Shown: positions 33,654-42,340 of the stretch, one piece after another
Position numbering within the stretch: position 1 is the first letter of the stretch
Layout of the letters: each line of letters starts with the position of its first letter
DNA from: Paenibacillus sp. N3.4
GTDB taxonomy: Bacteria; Bacillota; Bacilli; Paenibacillales; NBRC-103111
Reading direction: 5' to 3'
Assembly (NCBI RefSeq): GCF_008017805.1
Contig: NZ_VRTT01000023.1
Span: 30,090 to 94,089 of the forward strand
Length of the DNA stretch: 64,000 nt
Position numbers and translations under genes: made by a program
The notes under the pieces: model-generated
What the model was told of the DNA's origin: nothing
The model's database searches: none
What the model saw: the letters and a program-made list of their open reading frames with translations, nothing else

Positions 33654-33871
33654 TTGCGTTTGCGATCACGGAAGAATGTCCAGCCTCCAATGAAAGAGAC
33701 ACCGATGAGAAATAACACGAGGCCCAGGAAAAATTTGCCCCAAAGCATATGACCGTCCGTGTTGAATTGGGCAAAAATGGCATCCTTCATCGCAAGAAAG
33801 CCATAGGTAGCCGTCAAGCCAGGTATAACAAGTAAAAGAATGGCAATAAATCGATAAAATGGCGCTCTCAT
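33614..33871 (-). CDS. DUF2627 family membrane protein (YqzF-like)
   Basis: An 85-residue minus-strand protein with two membrane helices (FIAILLLVIPGLTATYGFLA and FFLGLVLFLIGVSFIGGWTF) and a C-terminus FFRDRKRNYVAPRFKAPRR, the DUF2627 signature. The B. subtilis relative YqzF sits next to the bkd operon, exactly as here, where it diverges from lpdV. Converges with the MraY-like gene and overlaps its 3' end by 40 bases. Function unknown. Confidence 0.85.
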   Translation of the reverse strand: MRAPFYRFIAILLLVIPGLTATYGFLAMKDAIFAQFNTDGHMLWGKFFLGLVLFLIGVSFIGGWTFFRDRKRNYVAPRFKAPRRK

Positions 33872-34038
33872 AGCTGCTCCTTCGTCCTAGTACTTCTGTT
33901 TTCTATCATCATACTCTGAAACGGTTAGTGTGTCTAATTCACAAATAAGACTATGATTTCATTCTCGAAAAAGGGTAATATAATAGAGACAACCGTATAC
34001 ATATGTGTTATCGAATGTTTGATAAGGAGGAGCAAATC

Positions 34039-35462
34039 ATGAGTGAATATAGATATGATGTGGTCGTATTAGGCGGAGGTATTGGCGGATATACCGCGGC
34101 AATTCGCGCTGCACAGTTAGGCAAAACGGTAGCAGTCGTTGAAAGGGACAAGCTCGGAGGCACCTGTTTGCATCAAGGGTGCATTCCAAGTAAATCGCTG
34201 CTTCGCAGTGCAGAAGTTTACGCAACTATGATCAATAGCGAAGAATACGGCATTACAGCCGCAAATGTTGAACTTCATTTTGATCGCGTGCTCGGTCGTA
34301 AACAGCGCATTGTAGATCAACTACATCAAGGGCTTCAGTTCTTGATGAAAAAAATAAGATTACGATTCATTATGGCAATGGTCGAATCATCGGTCCTTCT
34401 ATTTTTTCGCCGCGCAGCGGAGCTGTTTCAGTAGAGAAGGAAGACGGGGATATCGAGACTCTGTTGTCTACCAATTTGATTATTGCCACCGGTTCCAGAC
34501 CGCGCAGTTTGCCAGGTTTGGAAGCCGACGGTACACATATTATGACAAGCGAAGAAGCTTTGCGGATGGAACAATTGCCGAAATCCATTATTATTGTCGG
34601 TGGCGGAGTGATTGGGGTTGAATGGGCCTCGATGCTCCGTGATTTTGGCGTTGAGGTAACGATTGTGGAACTTGATAAGCGGCTTGTCAGCTTGGAAGAT
34701 GCGGAGACTTCAAAGGAACTGGAACGCGTGTTCAAGAAACGCGGGATAAACCTTGTGACTGGAGCTAAGGTGCTTCCGGAATCTGTGCAAAGAGCAGAAG
34801 GTTCAGTTACTTTGAAAGCGGACAAGCAAGGAGAAATGATTGAGCTTACGGCTGACAAAGTACTCGTATCTGTAGGACGCGTCGCCAATATCGAGGGAAT
34901 TGGACTCGAGAGCACAGATGTTAAGATCGATAAGGGTGTTATTCGTGTGAATCGTTTCATGCAAACCACGGAGTCACATATCTATGCGGTGGGTGACGTG
35001 ATCGGCGGTCTTATGCTTGCGCATATGGCTGGCCATGAAGGGATCTTGGCTGCTGAGCACATCGCTGGCCAAACGCCGCATGAGTTGCAGACTCATCTCG
35101 TTGCCAAATGTACCTACACAAGACCGGAAATCGCCAGCGTCGGTTGGACAGAGCAGCAAGCTATTGATCAAGGACATAAGGTGAAGACAGGCAAGTTCAG
35201 CTTCAAAGCGATTGGCAAAGCGCTGGTATACGGCGAATCCGATGGCTTCGTCAAAGTGATTGCGGATAGCGAAACGAACGATATCCTTGGTGTACATATG
35301 ATCGGTCCGCATGTGACTGACAGTATTACAGAAGCGGCGCTTGCGCAGGTGTTGAATGCCACACCATGGGAAGTGGGACAAACGATCCATCCGCACCCTA
35401 CGTTATCTGAGGCTTTGGGTGAAGCAATGCTAGCGGTGGACGGGATTGCGATTAGCGGATAA
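34039..35462 (+). CDS. lpdV: dihydrolipoyl dehydrogenase of the branched-chain complex (E3), frameshifted
   Basis: E3 reoxidises the dihydrolipoyl groups of the E2 with FAD and NAD+. AAGGAGG precedes ATG 34039. The N-terminal VVVLGGGIGGYTAAIRAAQL binds FAD, and GGTCLHQGCIPSKSLLR holds the redox disulfide. The frame breaks in the A run 34348-34354; one added A gives NKITIHYGNGRIIGPSIFSP and joins to LIIATGSRPRSLPGLEADG, the NAD-binding IIIVGGGVIGVEWASMLRDF and the catalytic HPHPTLSEA. The corrected protein has 474 residues, the length known for B. subtilis LpdV. A sequencing error is the simplest reading. Confidence 0.9.
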
Positions 35463-35572
35463 AAAATTGTAATCATGCGCATTTGCGTTTATAATACGTT
35501 TATAGGGTCAAGTCTTAGGACCAGGTATTAAAAAATGAGATCAGCTAACTATTTCTTAAGGAGGCAACCTCC

Positions 35573-36583
35573 ATGTCCATTGGTCAGCTTAATAAGCATA
35601 GAACATTAGATTTATCAGATGATGAAGTCGTTCGTATGTACACCGTTATGAGTCTTGCAGCTAAATATGATGAGAGAGCTTTCATGCTTCAACGCGCAGG
35701 CAAAGTACCCTTTCACGTTTCTGGTATGGGTCAGTACGCAGGTCAGGTAGGCATGGCTTTCGCACTGAAGGCTCAAAAAGATTATTTCTTGCCTTACTAT
35801 CGAGATTATGCACTTGTTCTTTCCGTTGGAATGACTGTAAAGGATTTGATGCTTGCTCTTTTTTGCAAAGCAGAGGATGTGAACAGTGGCGGCAGACAGA
35901 TGGCGGGGCATTTTGGCGATAAGAAAAACCATATCGTAACAGGTTCCTCTCCAGTGACTACGCAAGTGCCTCACGCAGCAGGTATTGCATTGGCCGCGAA
36001 AATGAAAAAGCAAGATTTTGTCACTTTCGTTTCCTTTGGTGAAGGCTCCAGCAATCAGGGGGATTTTCATGAAGGTTGTAATTTTGCCGGGGTACACAAG
36101 CTGCCAGTCATTTTTGTTTGTGAAAATAATCAGTACGCCATTTCCGTTCCGCTTCATAAGCAAGTTGCAGGGAAAATTGCAGATCGTGCGCTGGGCTATG
36201 GATTTCCAGGCGTTCAAGTTGACGGAAGCGATGTATTGGAAATGTATCGCGTAACGAAAGAAGCAAGAGAAAGAGCGATTCGCGGCGAGGGACCAACATT
36301 GATTGAAATGGTTTCCTACCGACTCATGCCGCATTCCACTTCCGATGATGACATGCTGTATCGGACGAAGGAAGAAGTCGAACAAAACCGTCAAAAAGAC
36401 GGCATTTTGAAATTTAAAGAGTACTTAATGGAATGTGGTCTGTGGAGCGAAGAGCAGGATCGCGAGCTTCAGGAACGGCAAAAGCAGGAGATTAATGAAG
36501 CTACGAAGTATGCGGATCTCGCTCCTTATCCGAACCCGGAAGATACGCTCCTCCATGTTTATGCGGAAGGAGATGGCAAATAG
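35573..36583 (+). CDS. bkdAA: branched-chain 2-oxoacid dehydrogenase E1 alpha
   Basis: A 336-residue thiamine-diphosphate-dependent subunit that, with the beta subunit, decarboxylates 2-oxoisovalerate, 2-oxoisocaproate and 2-oxo-3-methylvalerate to supply starters for branched fatty acids. The TPP motif is FGEGSSNQGDFHEGCNFAG ending in ENNQYAIS. RQMAGHFGDKKNHIV and RLMPHSTSDDD (phosphorylation-loop region) are typical for branched-chain and not pyruvate E1. AAGGAGG precedes the ATG. Four bases separate it from bkdAB. Confidence 0.93.
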   Translation: MSIGQLNKHRTLDLSDDEVVRMYTVMSLAAKYDERAFMLQRAGKVPFHVSGMGQYAGQVGMAFALKAQKDYFLPYYRDYALVLSVGMTVKDLMLALFCKAEDVNSGGRQMAGHFGDKKNHIVTGSSPVTTQVPHAAGIALAAKMKKQDFVTFVSFGEGSSNQGDFHEGCNFAGVHKLPVIFVCENNQYAISVPLHKQVAGKIADRALGYGFPGVQVDGSDVLEMYRVTKEARERAIRGEGPTLIEMVSYRLMPHSTSDDDMLYRTKEEVEQNRQKDGILKFKEYLMECGLWSEEQDRELQERQKQEINEATKYADLAPYPNPEDTLLHVYAEGDGK

Positions 36584-36586
36584 ATT

Positions 36587-37567
36587 ATGGCTGTTATAAC
36601 GTACTTAGAAGCGATTCGTTCAGCGATGCAAGAGGAAATGCAGCAGGATGACAATGTGTTCGTACTTGGTGAAGATGTGGGCAAAGGTGGCGTCTTGAAC
36701 ACGACGAAAGGGCTGCGCGATTTGTTTGGTGAAGATCGTGTGCTCGATACACCCTTGGCGGAGTCAGCTATTGTAGGTGTGGCTATTGGTGCGGCGATGT
36801 ATGGGATGAAGCCCATTGCTGAAATCCAGTTTGCTGATTTTATTTTCCCGGCAACGAATCAAATACTTAGCGAAGCGGCCAAGATCCGCTACCGTTCGAA
36901 TAATGACTGGACCTGCCCGATTGTCATTCGTGCCCCTTATGGAGCGACGGGTGCTGGTGCTTTGTATCACTCGCAATGTCCGGAATCCGTTTTTTTTGGT
37001 ACGCCCGGGATTAAAATTGTAGCGCCTTCAAATCCGTATGATGCAAAGGGACTTTTGAAAGCTGCGATTCGCGATGCCGATCCCGTACTTTTTTTCGAGC
37101 ACAAGAAGTGCTATCTGGCATTGTCAGCGGAAGTACCTGATGATGATTACATCGTACCGATTGGAAAGGCTGATATTAAGCGCGAAGGGACGGATATTAC
37201 GGTCATCGCCTATGGCATGGTTGTTAATTATGCTTTGTTAGCAGCTGAAGAGCTGGCTAAAGAAGGCATTTCTGCGCATGTCCTTGATTTACGCTCCTTG
37301 CAGCCTCTGGATAAAGAAGCTATCTTGGAAGCGGTAGCGAAGACCGGCAAAGTGCTCATCGCTCATGAAGATAACAAAACAGGCGGCGTTGGCGCGGAAG
37401 TATCCGCGATTATCGCAGAAGAAATGCTGTTTGAGCTCGATGCTCCCATTGCCAGACTATGTGGACCAGACGTTCCAGCAGTAGGCAGCAATCCACCTAT
37501 GGAGAAGTTCTTCCTGCTTAACGCCGATAAACTGAAGGATGCTATGCGCAAATTGGCTATGTTCTAA
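36587..37567 (+). CDS. bkdAB: branched-chain 2-oxoacid dehydrogenase E1 beta
   Basis: A 326-residue transketolase-type beta subunit. FVLGEDVGKGGVLNTTKGLR (glutamate that activates TPP), GVAIGAAMYGMKPIAEIQFA, VVIRAPYGATGAGALYHSQ-like (IVIRAPYGATGAGALYHSQC) and the C-terminal VLIAHEDNKTGGVGAEVSAI plus RLCGPDVPAVGSNPPMEKFF match BkdAB/PdhB proteins. It follows bkdAA by 3 bases and completes the E1 heterotetramer. Frame intact. Confidence 0.93.
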   Translation: MAVITYLEAIRSAMQEEMQQDDNVFVLGEDVGKGGVLNTTKGLRDLFGEDRVLDTPLAESAIVGVAIGAAMYGMKPIAEIQFADFIFPATNQILSEAAKIRYRSNNDWTCPIVIRAPYGATGAGALYHSQCPESVFFGTPGIKIVAPSNPYDAKGLLKAAIRDADPVLFFEHKKCYLALSAEVPDDDYIVPIGKADIKREGTDITVIAYGMVVNYALLAAEELAKEGISAHVLDLRSLQPLDKEAILEAVAKTGKVLIAHEDNKTGGVGAEVSAIIAEEMLFELDAPIARLCGPDVPAVGSNPPMEKFFLLNADKLKDAMRKLAMF

Positions 37568-37632
37568 AGCATTGCAATACTTGTTCTTAATTCCTTATGA
37601 ATGATCATTTCCTGAACTTAGGAGGTACAAAT

Positions 37633-39007
37633 ATGAATCAAACGAACAGCCGATTGACGGAGGTTGTTGTTCCGCATTTGGCGGAAAGCCTCGTCTCGGC
37701 TACAATTGGCAAATGGCTTAAGCAGCCAGGCGATTATATCGAACAATATGAGGTATTGTGCGAGCTTTTCACGGAGAAGTAAACACAGAAATGCCTTCCC
37801 CCATAGAAGGAAAGCTTGTCAAAATCATCGTCGGGGATGGCGAAACCGCGGCAGTTGGGGAAGCCATCTGCTTGATTGAAGAACCAGGCGCAGAATCAAT
37901 TCAAACAGGGGCTGCGGATGCCGGAATCAGCAATTCTCCAATAGCCGCATTGTCCGAGGATGCCGATCAAAGTATGAGAGGCCGTTATTCTCCCGCCGTT
38001 CATCGCATGGCACAAGATCATCAAGTAGACTTGGCTCGCGTTCCGGGAACCGGTCTTGGCGGACGAATTACACGTAAGGATGTTGAACAATTCATAGCAT
38101 CTGGAGGAGCGAGAACAGTTCCTGCTGCTGTTTCTGCTGTGACTCAGCCAAACCAGCCGACGATAGCTTCACAAGCAGCGAGTGTCCCTGTTCCTGCAAC
38201 GACAGTTGAAGCGGCAGCCTCCACAATGCCTGTAAGAAGCTCGGGCATTCATTTGTCAGCGAATCCGCAAACGCGCTTATTGAAGCGGAGGGGCATTCTC
38301 TGGATTCCCGCAATGAGCACTTCATCGATGTGACGCCGATTCGTAACGCGATTGCTTCCCGTATGAAGCAAAGCGTGACGGAAATTCCTCACGCATGGAC
38401 GATGATTGAAGTTGATGTGACCAATTTGGTCGTGCTGCGGAACAAAGTGAAGGACGAATTTATGCGCCGCGAAGGCATTAATTTGACGTATCTCGCTTTT
38501 ATGTTAAAAGCGGTCGTTAATGCGATCAAAGACTATCCCATCATTAACTCCGTTTGGGCGGTAGATAAAATTATCGTGAAGCGGGATATTAACATCTCCT
38601 TGTCAGTCGGAACCGAAGATTCGGTTATGACCCCGGTTATTAAAAAGGCTGATCAAAAAAATATCGCAGGCCTTGCCAGAGAAATCGATGAACTTACGAA
38701 GAAAACGCGTGCGGGGAAACTATCGCTGAATGATATGGTAGGCGGTACGTTTACGGTTAATAATACAGGCTCCTTCGGTTCGATTCTGTCTTATCCGATC
38801 ATCAATTATCCGCAAGCGGCAATTGTGACCTTCGAATCGATTGTGAAGAAGCCTGTTGTGATCCAAGATATGATCGCGGTTCGCTCGATGGTTAACCTCT
38901 GTTTATCCCTAGATCACCGTATTCTGGATGGTGTCATCTGTGGAAGGTTCCTGCAAAGAGTGAAGGAAAACTTGGAGAGCTATAACGCCGAGACGAAAAT
39001 TTACTAA
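37633..39007 (+). CDS. bkdB: branched-chain 2-oxoacid dehydrogenase E2 (dihydrolipoyl acyltransferase), frameshifted twice
   Basis: The E2 core of the complex. AGGAGG lies before ATG 37633. Lipoyl domain: EVVVPHLAESLVSATIGKWL, then LCELFTEK where the frame stops at 37780; one added G gives KVNTEMPSPIEGKLVKI with the lipoyl lysine. A Pro/Ala linker and a peripheral-subunit-binding domain (YSPAVHRMAQDHQVDLARVP and GLGGRITRKDVEQF) follow. At about 38282 a missing A breaks the frame again; joined it reads RLIEAEGHSLDS into the catalytic domain with PIINSVWAVDKIIV and SLDHRILDGVICGRFL (H and D of the active site). Corrected length 458 residues. Confidence 0.88.
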
Positions 39008-39009
39008 AC

Positions 39010-39114
39010 CTATGAATCAAAAAATAAGCCAGCTGTAAACAATATGCTGGATAGCACCATTGTAATGAGCATAATGTAGATAACGACTTTAAACCAGCGT
39101 CTGTTATTTTGCAC
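39010..39114 (-). CDS. prli42: Prli42-like stressosome-associated miniprotein
   Basis: A 34-residue minus-strand ORF starting at GTG (39112-39114) with GGAGTG 8 bases upstream: MQNNRRWFKVVIYIMLITMV and a tail LFTAGLFFDS. A basic head followed by a K-V-V-x-Y-x-M-L single membrane helix is the pattern of Prli42, the membrane anchor of the stressosome described in Listeria and conserved in Firmicutes. It lies between bkdB and the peptidase gene on the opposite strand, as small genes of this type often do. Far below usual gene-calling limits. Confidence 0.7.
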   Translation of the reverse strand: MQNNRRWFKVVIYIMLITMVLSSILFTAGLFFDS

Positions 39115-39187
39115 GAAGGTTCACTCCTTTTTCGTAAAACTTGTCCTGTTTTTATTGTAACTCATAGTGTGTATTGGAGGAAAGTCC

Positions 39188-40318
39188 ATGATTCAGCAAG
39201 AACGTTTGATTCAAGAATTCATTTCACTTGTTCAGGTAGACAGTGAAACCAGATTCGAGCAAGACATTTGCGTCGTATTAAAACAGAAATTCAGCAGCTT
39301 GGGGTTACATGTGGTCGAAGATGATTCCAAGGGCAAAAGTGGTCACGGCGCAGGCAATTTGATCTGTACACTCGAAGCTACCGACAACAATGCCGCGATA
39401 CCAACCATTTTCTTTACTTCCCATATGGATACGGTAGCACCGGGTAAAGGCATTAAACCGATTATTGGCGAAGACGGCTTTATTCGCAGCGATGGCACGA
39501 CGATTCTTGGCAGTGATGACAAAGCGGGAATTGCAGCAATGCTGGAGGGTATCCTTGTCCTAAAAGAGCAAAAAATCCCCCATGGACGAATTCAATTCGT
39601 GATCACGGTAGGAGAAGAAAGTGGTCTTAAAGGCGCTCGCGCCATGGATCGCAGTGTAATGGAAGCGGAATTCGGTTTTGCGCTTGACTCAAATGGTGCC
39701 ATTGGCGACATTGCAACAGCAGCGCCTGGTCGTGCGGAAATTGAAATTATTTTCCATGGTAAATCGGCTCACGCCGGAGTAAACCCAGAGGATGGAATCA
39801 GCGCTATACAAGTAGCGAGTAAGGCTGTTTCTCGGATGTCTCTAGGTCGCATTGATAACGAAACAACGGCTAATATTGGCAGCTTTTCAGGTGTGGGTCC
39901 ACTGAATGTGGTGTGTGATAAGGTGAAGCTCGAAGCGGAAGCTCGCAGTATCGTTCAGCATAAGCTGGAAGCGCAAATTGCTGCGATGAAACAAGCTTGT
40001 GAATCAGCGGCTGCGGATGCGGGAACGACTTGTGAGTTTAAAGCCGATATCGTATATGCTTCCTATATGCATGATGATTCGGCGCCTGTTGTGCAATTGA
40101 CAGCCAGAGCTCTTTCTACGCTAGGATTAACAGCGCGTACTTTTCATTCAGGTGGGGGCAGTGATGCAAACATCTTCAATGGCATGGGTATTCCGACGGT
40201 GAATTTGGCAGTTGGCTACCATGATATCCATACGACCAATGAACATATTGCAATTGATGATTTGGTTAAAACAGCTGAATTGCTTGTAGCTATCGTGAAA
40301 GAAGCGGCCAAAGCTTAA
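39188..40318 (+). CDS. M20 family peptidase, tripeptidase T-like
   Basis: A 376-residue di-zinc aminopeptidase/tripeptidase-like protein (B. subtilis YqjE type). Metal-site motifs are visible: FFTSHMDTVAPGKGIK, TTILGSDDKAGIAAMLEGIL, ITVGEESGLKGARAMD, FALDSNG and a late HSGGGSDANIFNGMG. The lid domain lies in GRAEIEIIFHGKSAHAGVNP. ATG 39188 is chosen because GGAGG stands 6 bases before it. Cytoplasmic. A terminator follows. Likely role: recycling of small peptides. Confidence 0.88.
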   Translation: MIQQERLIQEFISLVQVDSETRFEQDICVVLKQKFSSLGLHVVEDDSKGKSGHGAGNLICTLEATDNNAAIPTIFFTSHMDTVAPGKGIKPIIGEDGFIRSDGTTILGSDDKAGIAAMLEGILVLKEQKIPHGRIQFVITVGEESGLKGARAMDRSVMEAEFGFALDSNGAIGDIATAAPGRAEIEIIFHGKSAHAGVNPEDGISAIQVASKAVSRMSLGRIDNETTANIGSFSGVGPLNVVCDKVKLEAEARSIVQHKLEAQIAAMKQACESAAADAGTTCEFKADIVYASYMHDDSAPVVQLTARALSTLGLTARTFHSGGGSDANIFNGMGIPTVNLAVGYHDIHTTNEHIAIDDLVKTAELLVAIVKEAAKA

Positions 40319-40351
40319 TTGATTTTAACCTAATTTCAGACATTTCAAATG

Positions 40352-40391
40352 AACCGATTAGTATGCCTACAAGGCGGCTAGTCGGTTTTTT
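40352..40391 (+). terminator. intrinsic terminator
   Basis: AACCGATTAG / CTAGTCGGTT stem with a GC-rich inner part and TTTTTTC after it, 34 bases past the peptidase stop. Confidence 0.8.
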
Positions 40392-40478
40392 CGTCAAAGT
40401 ATGCCTTCTCTGACACATGAACATGCTCGAATGATCATAGGATTCCAAGAGTAGGTTCATGAAGGAGGCGATCATGCC

Positions 40479-41588
40479 ATGTGGGGGCAAGGAACAGTAA
40501 TGGAGAGCTTGTCCATTAGAGAGGGTCTGCAAATTGTAGAGGTGCTAATGAAAAATGGGGAATATGCAAAAGCTGTGCATTACACGGATGAATGGCGGCT
40601 TTTGGAAAAAGGAGATGAGGTTCAGCTAAATGTTGCGGCGGAGGAACTTCATCTTGGGTCGGGTGGTTTCCATCTCGTTGCAGCAATCTTAAACAGCTCA
40701 ATTTCAGATGTTCGATCATCTCCGAATACGTCCACAAAGGGACACATCATGAAGCTCAAATACACCCCTCTACAGCGGCGTGTGTTGAGCGTTGAAGAAG
40801 AGGACAGTCCTTATCATTTGCATTTTAATAGCCATAGCACCTTAGAAGGGATGCCCGTTCTATTAGGAGAGCTTCATAGTATGCTGCCCGTGGCGATGAG
40901 TTGGATCAAATATCAAAATTTAATTTCAGGGATAGAGCAGAAGATTGCCTATGTGATGACAGATGGCGGAGCGCTCCCTCTAGTTTGGAGTCAGCATGTG
41001 GCCTTGTTGGAGCAGCTAGGCTGGCTCGCAGCAACGATTACGTATGGGCAAGCCTACGGCGGTAAAATGGAGGCGGTAAATAAATTCAGCGCTTTACTTG
41101 CAGCGAAGCATGCTGCTGGGGCACATTTGTGTATCGTAACGATGGGTCCTGGTATAGTGGGTACGGATACACGTTACGGTTATTCCGGTATCGAGGTCGG
41201 AGAATTGGTAAATGCTGTCCGCGCGCTTGGCGGAATCCCAATCGTTATTCCGCGTATTTCCTTCCGTGATCAGCGTAAACGCCATATTGGTCTTAGTCAT
41301 CATACACAAACTGCGCTGCAAGTAGCGGCGAAGTGCCCCGCTGTAGTCCCTTTGCCTATGCTGGAAGACGACGAAAATGCAATCCTAAACGTGCAAGTGG
41401 AAAGTCTGCGCCAGCATCAGATCATAACGATGCCGCCGATATCCATTGATGAAATAGCTGCTGCTTTTTCCTTTTATCCGAACGCCATTACCTCAATGGG
41501 AAGGGGATTATTTGCGGACCCCGCTTTTTTTCAAGCGATCTGTTCTGCTGCGGATTGGGCGAGGCAAGTACATAATCCGCCAACGTAA
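40479..41588 (+). CDS. DUF3866 family protein
   Basis: A 369-residue soluble protein of the DUF3866 family, common in Firmicutes and Actinobacteria and of unknown function. Conserved blocks are KLKYTPLQRRVLSVEEEDSP, MTDGGALPLVWSQHVALLEQ, ATITYGQAYGGKMEAVNKFS, VTMGPGIVGTDTRYGYSGIE and IPRISFRDQRKRHIGLSHHT. GAAGGAGGCGATC precedes the start region. The 3' end overlaps the mciZ-like gene on the other strand by about 100 bases. Confidence 0.88.
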   Translation: MWGQGTVMESLSIREGLQIVEVLMKNGEYAKAVHYTDEWRLLEKGDEVQLNVAAEELHLGSGGFHLVAAILNSSISDVRSSPNTSTKGHIMKLKYTPLQRRVLSVEEEDSPYHLHFNSHSTLEGMPVLLGELHSMLPVAMSWIKYQNLISGIEQKIAYVMTDGGALPLVWSQHVALLEQLGWLAATITYGQAYGGKMEAVNKFSALLAAKHAAGAHLCIVTMGPGIVGTDTRYGYSGIEVGELVNAVRALGGIPIVIPRISFRDQRKRHIGLSHHTQTALQVAAKCPAVVPLPMLEDDENAILNVQVESLRQHQIITMPPISIDEIAAAFSFYPNAITSMGRGLFADPAFFQAICSAADWARQVHNPPT

Positions 41589-41688
41589 TATTGTTCCCTC
41601 CCTGCTGCAGCATGAGCTGTAAATGACGCTTAATTTCCCAAGCCTTTCCTACAAGACGAATTTGCCGATCCGTTACATAGCTCTTCAT
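41488..41688 (-). CDS. mciZ: MciZ-like Z-ring inhibitor
   Basis: A 66-residue minus-strand ORF: MKSYVTDRQIRLVGKAWEIK then RHLQLMLQQGGNNITLADYV. The R-L-V-G-K-A-W-E-I block is the conserved core of MciZ, the 40-residue peptide that caps FtsZ filaments in the mother cell of B. subtilis, and its genomic place beside nudF agrees with the B. subtilis locus. The extra C-terminal 25 residues overlap the DUF3866 3' end and may be non-conserved. The ATG at 41688 is the best start, with GAGGG nearby. A sigma-E-like promoter lies upstream (41729-41757). Confidence 0.75.
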   Translation of the reverse strand: MKSYVTDRQIRLVGKAWEIKRHLQLMLQQGGNNITLADYVLASPNPQQNRSLEKKRGPQIIPFPLR

Positions 41689-41728
41689 ATCCAATTCCCT
41701 CATTCCAGGTAAAGTTTTGATATAATGA

Positions 41729-41757
41729 ACGATATGCAGGAGTAGGACAAGATATGC
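41729..41757 (-). promoter_or_regulatory. candidate sigma-E promoter of mciZ
   Basis: Read on the minus strand: GCATATC (-35, 41757-41751), a 14-base spacer, CATATCGT (-10, 41736-41729), against the B. subtilis sigma-E pattern kmATATT-N14/15-CATACAhT. It would give a leader of about 35 bases before the mciZ ATG, consistent with mother-cell expression of MciZ. Confidence 0.45.
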
Positions 41758-41783
41758 CAATTTGATCCCAATGAGGTGTTCGT

Positions 41784-42338
41784 ATGACATTAAACAAAAA
41801 ATTCGAAGAAGTAACAGTTAAAACAGAAGCTATTTTCAAAGGGAGAATCATTTCGCTGCAGGTGGATCATGTCTTACTGCCTAATGGTGAAACGGCAACA
41901 AGAGAAATCGTCAAACACCCCGGAGCTGTAGCCGTCATTCCTTTACTTGGAGATAAAATGATTGTTGTCGAACAGTATAGGAAGCCGTTGGAGAGAAGCC
42001 AAGTAGAAATTCCCGCGGGTAAGCTGGATGCAGGGGAAGAGCCGCTTCATGCTGCCTTACGGGAGTTGGAGGAAGAGACGGGCTACCGGACGGATAACGT
42101 AAAGCTAGTCAGTTCTTTCTATACGTCCCCAGGGTTCGCAGACGAGATTGTCCATCTCTTTATTGCGGAAGATTTAGTAAAAGGTGAGGCAAATCCGGAC
42201 GAGGATGAGTTTTTGACATGCGAAGCAATCACGCTTGAGCAAGCTCAGCAGTACATTCGAGAACAAAGAATCAGCGATGCAAAAACAATAATGGCTGTAT
42301 ATGCCTGGCAGTTGTATCGCTTAACAGGCCAAATTTAG
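41784..42338 (+). CDS. nudF: NUDIX hydrolase, ADP-ribose pyrophosphatase
   Basis: A 184-residue NudF. The NUDIX box is AGKLDAGEEPLHAALRELEE followed by ETGYR (G-x5-E-x7-R-E-x-x-E-E-x-G-Y), and the ADP-ribose-type FYTSPGFADEIVHLF with a proline 15-16 residues downstream is present. Hydrolyses ADP-ribose to AMP and ribose 5-phosphate. GAGGTG lies before the ATG. Followed after 2 bases by the endonuclease Q gene, so the two are coupled. Confidence 0.93.
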   Translation: MTLNKKFEEVTVKTEAIFKGRIISLQVDHVLLPNGETATREIVKHPGAVAVIPLLGDKMIVVEQYRKPLERSQVEIPAGKLDAGEEPLHAALRELEEETGYRTDNVKLVSSFYTSPGFADEIVHLFIAEDLVKGEANPDEDEFLTCEAITLEQAQQYIREQRISDAKTIMAVYAWQLYRLTGQI

Positions 42339-42340
42339 AT

